DNA from: Rubrivivax sp.
GTDB lineage: Bacteria > Pseudomonadota > Gammaproteobacteria > Burkholderiales > Burkholderiaceae_C
Direction of reading: 5' to 3'
NCBI GenBank assembly: GCA_016789865.1
Contig: JAEUPC010000186.1
Location: 1 to 36,538 of the forward strand
Length of the DNA stretch: 36,538 nt
Numbering within the stretch: position 1 is the first letter of the stretch; the number at the start of each line of letters is the position of its first letter. Below, piece after piece: positions 7,130-14,174 of the stretch. A program made the translations under genes and the position numbers. A model generated the notes under the pieces. The model was not told where the DNA came from, made no database searches, and worked only from the letters and a program-made list of their open reading frames with translations.

Positions 7130-8146
7130 ATGCGGTTCCTTCGCATTGCCATGGGAGCGGCCCTCGGGGTCAGCCTGTCGTGGTCGGCCCACGCCCAAGG
7201 CACCTCGCTGTTGCTCAACAGCTTCCTCGCACCCCAGCATCCGGTGACGCGCATCGTCATCAAGCCCTGGGCCGAGAGGGTGACCGCCGCCACCGAAGGC
7301 CGGGTCAAGGTCGATGTCGCGCCGGCAAGCCTGGCGGCACCGCCGCAGCAATTGGCGGGCGTGAGCAAGGGCGTGTTCGACATCGCCTACCAGTTCCACG
7401 GCCTGATGGCCGAGCAGACCAAGCTGAACCAGGTCGCGCACCTGCCGTTCGTGAATACGACGGCGCGCGGCAGCTCGGTGGCGCTGTGGCGCACCTACGA
7501 GAAGTACTTCGCCAAGGCCAAGGAGCTGGACGAGGTGCAGGTGCTGGCGATGTTCGTGCTGCCGCCCGGCGTGATGTACGGGATGAACGGCCCGATCAAG
7601 TCCGTCACCGACCTGAAGGGCAAGAAGGTCTACGGCCTGCCGGGCGTTCCCGCCACCGTGCTGGAAGCGGCCGGTGCCGGCGTGGTGGCGGCGCCCGCGG
7701 CGCGCAGCTTCGAGATCATCTCGGGCAAGACGGTCGACGCCTTCGTCGGCTACTCGGTCTCCGATGCCGACGGCCTGAAGACCCTGCCCTACGCCACCGA
7801 TGTGACCGACATCGAAGGCCACCTTTCGGCCCCGTCGTTCACCCTCTTCATGAACAAGAAGAAGTGGCAGGCGCTTTCGCAGGCCGACCGCGACGCGATC
7901 ATGAAGGTCAGCGGCGAGGCGTTCGCCCAGAACATGGCCATCTACGACGAGCTGGAAGCCAAGGCCCGCGCCGCAGCCGCCGGCAAGGGCGTCAAGTTCC
8001 ACCAGGCCGATGCGGCGTTCATGAAGTCCCTGCGCGCCCTCACCGAGCCGCTGGACAAGGCCTGGAAGGCCGATGCCGGCAAGCTCGGCGTCAACGGCAC
8101 CGAGGCGCTGGACTTCTTCGTCGCGCAGGCCAAGGCCAACAAGTAA
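7130..8146 (+). CDS. TRAP transporter periplasmic substrate-binding protein (DctP family)
   Basis: This 338-residue protein has a clear signal peptide (MRFLRIAMGAALGVSLSWSAHA, cleavage before Gln). The mature domain is of the DctP/TRAP type: SFLAPQHPVTRIVIKPWAERV near the start, LKGKKVYGLPG in the middle, and WQALSQADRDAIMKVSGEAF toward the end. It captures an organic acid in the periplasm and delivers it to the DctQM permease encoded at 10435-12221. The start at ATG 7130 has GGAGA 6 bases upstream; the upstream extension reads through the promoter and is rejected. The gene heads an operon in which oxygenase and dehydrogenase genes separate it from its permease genes, suggesting that the imported ligand is their substrate or a precursor of it. 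Confidence 0.92.
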   Translation: MRFLRIAMGAALGVSLSWSAHAQGTSLLLNSFLAPQHPVTRIVIKPWAERVTAATEGRVKVDVAPASLAAPPQQLAGVSKGVFDIAYQFHGLMAEQTKLNQVAHLPFVNTTARGSSVALWRTYEKYFAKAKELDEVQVLAMFVLPPGVMYGMNGPIKSVTDLKGKKVYGLPGVPATVLEAAGAGVVAAPAARSFEIISGKTVDAFVGYSVSDADGLKTLPYATDVTDIEGHLSAPSFTLFMNKKKWQALSQADRDAIMKVSGEAFAQNMAIYDELEAKARAAAAGKGVKFHQADAAFMKSLRALTEPLDKAWKADAGKLGVNGTEALDFFVAQAKANK

Positions 8147-8179
8147 ACGACCCACATTCAGACGAAAGCGGCGGCCACC

Positions 8180-9208
8180 ATGTTCATCCGCAATGCCTGG
8201 TACGTGGCAGCCACCTCGCAGGAGCTGGCCGACAAGCCGCTCGCGCGCACGCTGCTGGGCGAGAAGGTCGTGCTCTTCCGCGGTACCGACGGCGCGCCCA
8301 CCGCGCTCGAAGACCGCTGCTGCCACCGGCTGGCGCCGCTGTCGCTGGGCGACGTGGAAGCAGGCGGCATCCGCTGCCGCTACCACGGCATGAAGTTCGA
8401 CACCCGCGGCCAGTGCATCGAGATCCCGGGGCAGGACAGCATCGCGCCGGGCATGTGCGTGCGCGCCTTCCAGGTGGTCGAGCGGCACGGCTTCTGCTGG
8501 ATCTGGATGGGGCGGCCCGACCTGGCCAACGCCGACGACATCGTCGATGTGCATTGGAACCGCGCGCCCGAGTGGCCCACGGCCAGCGGCTACATCCACT
8601 ACAAGGCCAACTACCAGCTCATCGCCGACAACCTGCTCGACTTCTCGCACCTGACCTTCGTGCACCGTACGACGCTTGCCAACGCCGCGCTGGTGGATGC
8701 GAGGCCGGAGATCACGGCGTTCGACCGCGGCATCCGGCTCAACCGGCTGATCGTCGCTTGCGACCCTTCGCCGCTGCACGGCATGGCCGGCAAGTTCACC
8801 GGCAAGGTCGACTTCTGGACCCGGCAGGTGTGGTGGCTGCCGTCGATATTCGAGAACTGGGCGGGCTCTGTTCCGACCGGTGGCACGGGTGAGGCCCACG
8901 AGCGCGCCGGTGGCCTGCACCTGCGCCACTTCTCGCTGCTGACGCCGGAGACCGCGCAGTCCACGCACTACTTCTGGGTCCAGCCCTGCCAGTTTCCGCA
9001 CAACGAGCCGGGCATGATCGAAAAGGTCGGCAAGGGCATAGACACCGCATTCGCCGAAGACCGCTGGATGATCGAAGCACAGCAGGTGGTGATGAACGAC
9101 TCGCCCGACGTCAAGCCCAAGGCCATCCGGGCCGACGCCGCGCTCGGGCGCGTGCGCTTCATGATCGACCGCCTGCTCGAGCAGGAACGCGCGGCGTCGC
9201 CGGCATGA
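8180..9208 (+). CDS. Rieske non-heme iron oxygenase, vanillate O-demethylase (VanA)-like
   Basis: This 342-residue oxygenase component has an N-terminal Rieske [2Fe-2S] domain with C47-x-H49 and C66-x-x-H69 (CRYH). The mononuclear iron site follows, with Asp154, His157 and His162 in NLLDFSHLTFVH. Length and the opening MFIRNAWYVAAT match the VanA/dicamba-monooxygenase branch, which removes O-methyl groups from aromatic acids or hydroxylates related substrates. The exact substrate is not determined. It needs a ferredoxin-reductase partner (VanB type), and none is encoded in this window. It lies 33 bases after the TRAP binding-protein gene and 55 before the alcohol dehydrogenase gene, so it is very likely co-transcribed with them. 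Confidence 0.9.
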   Translation: MFIRNAWYVAATSQELADKPLARTLLGEKVVLFRGTDGAPTALEDRCCHRLAPLSLGDVEAGGIRCRYHGMKFDTRGQCIEIPGQDSIAPGMCVRAFQVVERHGFCWIWMGRPDLANADDIVDVHWNRAPEWPTASGYIHYKANYQLIADNLLDFSHLTFVHRTTLANAALVDARPEITAFDRGIRLNRLIVACDPSPLHGMAGKFTGKVDFWTRQVWWLPSIFENWAGSVPTGGTGEAHERAGGLHLRHFSLLTPETAQSTHYFWVQPCQFPHNEPGMIEKVGKGIDTAFAEDRWMIEAQQVVMNDSPDVKPKAIRADAALGRVRFMIDRLLEQERAASPA

Positions 9209-9263
9209 GCCCGCCGGGCCGCCCCAAGGGCGAATACCGCAGGGCGCAGCCCGGAGGTACCCC

Positions 9264-10403
9264 ATGACCGCCGCGTTGCAGATCCGCGGCGCCGTGCTCG
9301 AAGCGCCGGGCATGCCGCTGGCGCTTCAAGATCTGGAGCTCGAGGCGCCGCGCGAGCACGAGATTCGCGTGCGCGTGGTGGCCAGCGGCGTGTGCCACAC
9401 CGACCTCTCGGTGATGACACGCCCCTTCCCGGCGGAGCAGCCCATCGTGCTGGGGCACGAAGGTGCCGGTATCGTCGAATCGGTCGGCACCGCCATCACC
9501 AAGGTGCAGCCCGGCGAGCGCGTGCTGATGAGCTACAACTCCTGCGGCCGGTGCAACACCTGCCTGGCGCGGGCTCCCAGCTACTGCCAATACTTCTTCG
9601 GAACCAACTTCCTGGGCCAGCGCGCTGATGGCAGCACGGCGCTCTCGCGCCGCGGCAGCCCGGTGCGGCACCACTTCTTCGGCCAGTCGTCGTTTGCCAC
9701 GCACTGCCTGTGCACCGAGCGCAACGTCGTCAAGGTGCCCGAGGGTGTCTCCGACGAACTGTTCCCGCTGCTGGGGCCGCTCGGCTGCGGCTTGCAGACC
9801 GGCGCCGGCGCGATCATCAACGTGCTGCAGCCGCGCCCGGGCGAGTCGGTGGCGGTATTCGGCGTCGGCGCGGTCGGCCTCGCCGCGCTCATGGCAGCAC
9901 GGGCGTTAGGGGCCACGCGCATCATCGCGGTGGACCGCGTGCGCGAGCGGCTGGAGCTGGCGCTGGAACTCGGCGCCACCGACGCCCTGCTCGCAGGCGG
10001 CTCGCTCAACACCGTGGCCGAGATCCGGCGCCTCACAGCGTTGGACGGTGGCCTGGGTGTGAACGTGAGCCTGGACACCACCGCCGTCAGCGCCGTGCTG
10101 CGCCAGGCCATCGACAGCCTGGGCCCGCTGGGCCGCTGCGGCTTCGTCGGCGGCGCGCCGGCGGGCAGCACGCTCGAAGTGGACGTGCGCGACATGATGC
10201 TGCAGGGCAAGTCGCTGCGCGGCATCGTCGAAGGCGACTCGAACGCCGACGTCTTCATCCCGGCGCTGATCCGCATGCACGCCCAGGGTTTGTTCCCTTT
10301 CGACAAGCTCGTGCGTACCTATCCTCTGGCGCAGATCCAGACGGCCATCGACGACGCCCTCTCCGGGCGCACCGTCAAGCCCGTGGTGATGATGCCGGCC
10401 TGA
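9264..10403 (+). CDS. Zinc-dependent alcohol dehydrogenase, aryl-alcohol dehydrogenase-like (MDR family)
   Basis: This 379-residue medium-chain dehydrogenase has catalytic zinc ligands in GVCHTD (Cys44) and GHEGAG (His65, Glu66). The structural zinc cysteines are Cys94, Cys97, Cys100 and Cys108, and the Rossmann motif is VAVFGVGAVGLAAL. The Asp ending the second strand (IIAVDR) suggests NAD. Overall it resembles the benzyl/aryl-alcohol dehydrogenase branch. It would interconvert an aromatic or other primary alcohol and its aldehyde in the cytoplasm. ATG 9264 has GGAGG at 9253-9257. Its place between the oxygenase and permease genes suggests a step in catabolism of the transported compound; S-(hydroxymethyl)glutathione-type activity cannot be excluded. 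Confidence 0.88.
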   Translation: MTAALQIRGAVLEAPGMPLALQDLELEAPREHEIRVRVVASGVCHTDLSVMTRPFPAEQPIVLGHEGAGIVESVGTAITKVQPGERVLMSYNSCGRCNTCLARAPSYCQYFFGTNFLGQRADGSTALSRRGSPVRHHFFGQSSFATHCLCTERNVVKVPEGVSDELFPLLGPLGCGLQTGAGAIINVLQPRPGESVAVFGVGAVGLAALMAARALGATRIIAVDRVRERLELALELGATDALLAGGSLNTVAEIRRLTALDGGLGVNVSLDTTAVSAVLRQAIDSLGPLGRCGFVGGAPAGSTLEVDVRDMMLQGKSLRGIVEGDSNADVFIPALIRMHAQGLFPFDKLVRTYPLAQIQTAIDDALSGRTVKPVVMMPA

Positions 10404-10434
10404 GCCGGCCAACCTTCTACCTGTCGGAGCCGTC

Positions 10435-10935
10435 ATGTCGCCGAGTACACGCCCGCCCGGGCCCGTGGTCTGGCTCGAGCGAGCGCTCGGGGTCTTCAGC
10501 GCACTGCCCGTGGCGCTGATCGTGCTGCTGACGTTCGTCGACGTGTTCGGCCGCTACGTCTTCTCTTCGCCGGTTCGTGGTGGCGTCGAGATCACCGAGC
10601 ACGCGATGGCGCTGGTGATCTTCGCCGCACTGCCGCTGGTGACGCGGCAGCGGGCGCACATCAGCGTGGGTGTGCTCGACGGCATGAAGCGCGGCACGTT
10701 CACGCGCATCCGCACCACCCTGTGCGACCTCATCGCCGCCGGCGGCCTCGCGCTCATCACCTGGCGCGTTGCGGCGCAGGCCTTGGATGATCGAAAGTCC
10801 GGCACCGCCTCCGTGGTGCTGGGCCTGCCGCAAGCGCCGCTCGGCTATGCGATGACTGTGCTCGCCGCGGCGGCCACGCTGGCCGCGCTGGGCCTGGCCT
10901 GGACGAGCCTGCGCACCGCTGGAGAAGCCCAATGA
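10435..10935 (+). CDS. TRAP transporter small permease (DctQ family)
   Basis: This 166-residue membrane protein has four hydrophobic segments (for example ALGVFSALPVALIVLLTFVD and ITEHAMALVIFAALPLV), as expected of DctQ. The family motif VDVFGRYVF follows the first segment. With DctM and the binding protein it forms a sodium- or proton-driven importer. GGAG lies shortly before ATG 10435, and its stop overlaps the DctM start by 4 bases (ATGA), so the two permease subunits are translationally coupled. Confidence 0.9.
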   Translation: MSPSTRPPGPVVWLERALGVFSALPVALIVLLTFVDVFGRYVFSSPVRGGVEITEHAMALVIFAALPLVTRQRAHISVGVLDGMKRGTFTRIRTTLCDLIAAGGLALITWRVAAQALDDRKSGTASVVLGLPQAPLGYAMTVLAAAATLAALGLAWTSLRTAGEAQ

Positions 10936-12221
10936 CCGCCGCGCTGATCGGCTTTGCGGCCGTTTTCATCCTCGCCTTCGCCGGCGTGCCGCTGGCCTTT
11001 GCGCTGCTGCTGGCCGGCGCGGGCGGCTATGCCGTGCTGCGCGGCTTCGACCCGGCGATGTTCATGGTCGGCCAGGTGGTGATGGACGCCTCCACGAACT
11101 ACGGCATGTCGGTGCTGCCCATGTTCATCCTGATGGGCTACTTCGTGCACAAGGCCGACATCAGCGGCGAGTTGTTCGATGCCGCCTATGCCTGGTTCGG
11201 CCACTTGAAGGGCGGCGTCGCGCACGCCACGGTGGCGGCCAGTGGCCTCTTCGCCGCCATCTCGGGCAGCTCCATCGCCACCGCCGCCACGATGACCAAG
11301 GTGGCCATGCCGCCGATGCGGCGGCTGGGCTACGACGACCGGCTCTCGACCGGCACCGTGGCCTCGGGCGGCGTGCTGGGCGTGCTGATCCCGCCCTCGG
11401 TGCCGCTGGTCATCTTCGGCCTCATCACCGAGACCGACATCCGCAAGCTCTTCATCGCCACCATCGTGCCCGGCCTGCTGCTGGTGCTGCTGTTCCTGGT
11501 GGCCGTGTGGGCCACCGTGGCGGTGAACCCCGCGCTCGGGCCGCGCGGCGAGCGGCAGACGCTGCGCCAGCGCGTCGTGTCGCTGCGCGGCGTGTGGCCG
11601 ACGCTGCTGCTGTTCGGGCTGGTGATGGGCGGCCTGTACGGCGGCGTCTTCACCGCCACCGAGTGCGCGGGCATCGGCGCGATGGGCACCTTCGCCATCG
11701 GCGTGGCGCGGCGCCGCATGACGGTGGCCGGCATCCTGGAGTGCCTGAAGGACACCGCCTCGACGACGGCGATGATCTTCGTCATCGTCTTCGGCGCGCT
11801 GGTCTTCGCCAACTTCATCACCCTGTCGGGCCTCACGACGCAGCTCGTCACCTTCATCCAGGGCAGCGGCTTCAGCACCATGGGTGTGCTGCTGACCATG
11901 GTGATCATCTACCTCGTGCTGGGCGCGGTGATGGAAGGCATCAGCGTGCTGCTGCTGACGGCGCCGATCTTCACCGCCGTGGCCGTGGAGATGGGCGTCA
12001 ACCCGATCTGGTTCGGCATCTTCGTGGTCGTGATGATCGAGGTCGGCATGCTCACACCGCCGGTGGGCATGAACGTGTTCACCGTCAAGTCGCTGCTGCC
12101 CGATGTGAACCTGTGGACCATCTACCGCGGCGTGGCGCCGTTCATCGTGGCCAACCTGCTGCTCGTCGCGCTGATCCTGATCTGGCCCGACTTGGTGCTG
12201 GGGCCGCTGCGCTGGCTGTGA
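10932..12221 (+). CDS. TRAP transporter large permease (DctM family)
   Basis: This 429-residue protein is a typical DctM: many hydrophobic helices, the conserved segment ISGSSIATAATMTKVAMPPMRRLGYD near residues 114-140, SGGVLGVLIPPSVPLV, and a C-terminal IEVGMLTPPVGMNVF. It forms the ion-coupled channel of the TRAP importer in the inner membrane. The first ATG overlaps the DctQ stop. It is followed after 77 bases by the sulfatase gene on the same strand. Confidence 0.93.
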   Translation: MTAALIGFAAVFILAFAGVPLAFALLLAGAGGYAVLRGFDPAMFMVGQVVMDASTNYGMSVLPMFILMGYFVHKADISGELFDAAYAWFGHLKGGVAHATVAASGLFAAISGSSIATAATMTKVAMPPMRRLGYDDRLSTGTVASGGVLGVLIPPSVPLVIFGLITETDIRKLFIATIVPGLLLVLLFLVAVWATVAVNPALGPRGERQTLRQRVVSLRGVWPTLLLFGLVMGGLYGGVFTATECAGIGAMGTFAIGVARRRMTVAGILECLKDTASTTAMIFVIVFGALVFANFITLSGLTTQLVTFIQGSGFSTMGVLLTMVIIYLVLGAVMEGISVLLLTAPIFTAVAVEMGVNPIWFGIFVVVMIEVGMLTPPVGMNVFTVKSLLPDVNLWTIYRGVAPFIVANLLLVALILIWPDLVLGPLRWL

Positions 12222-12298
12222 GTGCAGCCTCTGTTCCCGCGTCACGACTGACCCGATCGCCCCGTCGCAGCCTCTCACGGCCTTGACCGCACGAAGCC

Positions 12299-13636
12299 AT
12301 GCGCAAGCCCAACATCATCTACATCGTCGCCGACGACCTCGGCTTCGCCGACCTGGGCTGCTACGGCGGCCGCGAGGCGCAGTTCGGCGCAGCTTCTGGC
12401 GCCGTGTCGCCCCACATCGACGCGCTCGCCGCCGCGGGCCTGCGCTTCAGCGACGGCTACGCCAACTCGCCTGTGTGCTCGCCCACGCGCTTCGCGATGA
12501 TCACGATGCGCTGGCAGTACCGCCTGCGCGGCGCGCTGGAAGAGCCCATCAGCAGCCGCAGCAAGGGCAGCACCACCCTCGGCCTGCCGCCCGAGATCCC
12601 CACGCTGCCCTCGCTGCTGCGAAAGGCCGGTTATGCCACCGGGCTGGTCGGCAAATGGCACCTGGGCTACCCGCCGAGCTTCGGCCCGCTGCGCTCGGGC
12701 TACGACGAGTTCTTCGGCATCATGGCCGGCGGGGTGGACTACTTCACCCACTGCTCGAGCAAGGGCGACCACGACCTCTACATCGGCGAGCAGCCGCACC
12801 GGGAGGTCGGCTACCTGACCGATGTGTTCTCCAAGCGCGCGGTCGGCTTCGTCGAGCGCAACGCAGCGCAGGCCCGCGGCGGCCGGCCGTTCTTCCTGAG
12901 CCTGCACTACACCGCACCCCACTGGCCCTGGGAGACACGCGACGACGCGCACGTCGCGCCCGAGGTGGCCGCCAACCTCTTCCACCTCGACGGCGGCAAC
13001 GTCCACACCTACCGCCGCATGATCCACCACATGGATGAAGGCATCGGCTGGCTCGTCGAAGCGCTGCGCCGGCAGCAACTGCTGGACGACACGCTCATCG
13101 TCTTCACCAGCGACAACGGCGGCGAGCGCTTCAGCGACAACTGGCCGCTGGTGGGCGGCAAGATGGACCTCACCGAAGGCGGCATCCGCGTGCCCTGGAT
13201 CGCGCACTGGCCGGGCGGCATCCGGCCCGGGGGCGTGACGCGGCAGCACTGCATGACGATGGACTGGTCGACAACCATGCTCGACCTTGGCGGCGGCGCG
13301 CCCGACCCGGCCTATCCACTGGACGGCGTCAGCTTGCGCCCGGTTCTGCAGGACCCGACCGCGACGTTCGAGCGACCGCTCCACTGGCGCATGAACCATC
13401 GCCAGCAGCGCGCGCTGCGCGATGGCGCGTGGAAGTACCTGATGGTCGATGGGCACGAGTACCTGTTCGACATCGACGCCGATGCCCGCGAGCGCGCCAA
13501 CCGCGCGCAACGCGAGCCCGAGCGCATGCAGCGCATGCGCGAGGCCTGGCTCGCCTGGGACGCCACGATGCCGCCGATTCCGCCGGATGCCGGTGTGAGC
13601 GTGGGGTACTCGGTGAAGGACATGCCGCAGCGCTGA
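12299..13636 (+). CDS. Type I sulfatase (formylglycine-dependent, arylsulfatase-like), predicted cytoplasmic
   Basis: This 445-residue sulfatase has the formylglycine signature C60-S-P-T-R64 (VCSPTRFAMIT). Metal-binding Asp12/Asp13 lie in IVADDLGFADLG, the second signature is VGKWHLG (Lys119, His121), and a late metal motif reads FTSDNGGERF. It would hydrolyse a sulfate ester after its cysteine is converted to formylglycine by a maturase not encoded here. No signal peptide precedes MRKPNIIYIV, so it should act in the cytoplasm, after import. Its position behind the TRAP permease genes suggests that a sulfated substrate is taken up and then desulfated. A family relative hydrolysing a phosphonate or phosphate ester is the main alternative. 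Confidence 0.88.
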   Translation: MRKPNIIYIVADDLGFADLGCYGGREAQFGAASGAVSPHIDALAAAGLRFSDGYANSPVCSPTRFAMITMRWQYRLRGALEEPISSRSKGSTTLGLPPEIPTLPSLLRKAGYATGLVGKWHLGYPPSFGPLRSGYDEFFGIMAGGVDYFTHCSSKGDHDLYIGEQPHREVGYLTDVFSKRAVGFVERNAAQARGGRPFFLSLHYTAPHWPWETRDDAHVAPEVAANLFHLDGGNVHTYRRMIHHMDEGIGWLVEALRRQQLLDDTLIVFTSDNGGERFSDNWPLVGGKMDLTEGGIRVPWIAHWPGGIRPGGVTRQHCMTMDWSTTMLDLGGGAPDPAYPLDGVSLRPVLQDPTATFERPLHWRMNHRQQRALRDGAWKYLMVDGHEYLFDIDADARERANRAQREPERMQRMREAWLAWDATMPPIPPDAGVSVGYSVKDMPQR

Positions 13637-13814
13637 TGCGCAGCATGCCACGGGACTGAAGGCGGCCTTGCGTACGATCGCGTAGACGTCAATGGCTGCA
13701 CTCGACCCGTCGCCGACTGTCGCGATGTCCTGTCCGAGCGCGGGGTCACCGCGCCTACTGCACCTGCGCGACCGAAGCGATGCCGCCCGCGCCGCACGTC
13801 GAAGTGCCGCACCC

Positions 13815-13955
13815 TCAGCTGCGTGACGTGGCCTGGGCCAACACGGCGGCCGGCTCCTCGGGAAGAGCATAACTGGCGATCAGGTGCAGCATCGTGGTCG
13901 TGACGACGATCGCGGCGACCAGAGCCAGGGCGCGGGTCTTGAGCGTGGTCTTCAT
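13815..13955 (-). CDS. 46-residue single-span membrane peptide, unknown function
   Basis: This small gene reads MKTTLKTRALALVAAIVVTT, then TMLHLIASYALPEEP and a short polar tail ending ATSRS. GGAGG lies 6 bases before its ATG, which makes translation credible. The basic N-terminus followed by a hydrophobic stretch (about residues 8-30) predicts one membrane helix or an uncleaved signal anchor. It is transcribed divergently from the large winged-helix regulator, sharing a 219-base intergenic region. Short Burkholderiales proteins of similar look exist, but I know of no assigned function. Confidence 0.6.
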   Translation of the reverse strand: MKTTLKTRALALVAAIVVTTTMLHLIASYALPEEPAAVLAQATSRS

Positions 13956-14038
13956 GGTTTGCCTCCAGGGGGTGCACCGAAGTGCGTTGCGATGGGATGC
14001 ACTGTCCGCCCGAGCCCTGCGTTCAGTCTTTAAACCGG

Positions 14039-14066
14039 CTGAAGGTGGGCCTGAAGCGTTCTGAAG
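14039..14066. promoter_or_regulatory. Triple CTGAAG direct repeat upstream of the regulator gene
   Basis: CTGAAG occurs at 14039, 14051 and 14061, spaced 12 and 10 bases, about one helical turn. Direct repeats near helical phase are typical binding sites of OmpR/PhoB-type winged-helix domains, which the downstream protein carries. This could be an autoregulatory site for the divergent pair; the assignment is inference. Confidence 0.4.
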
Positions 14067-14174
14067 CGGTTCTGGCTCGGCCCGCCCGAGGGCGCAACTC
14101 CCGTTGTGCCGCGAGAAGGGATGGCGCTACGCTCGCTCTCGCGCGCCCAATCGAAGGCGGAAGGAGCATCAGTC

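Noticed and set aside
7046-9313. 755-codon minus-strand frame opposite the TRAP binding-protein and Rieske oxygenase genes
   Set aside because: The composition is His/Arg/Gly/Val-rich without motifs, and it mirrors well-conserved plus-strand genes.
12275-13870. 531-codon minus-strand frame opposite the sulfatase gene
   Set aside because: No domain; the sulfatase motifs on the plus strand are decisive.
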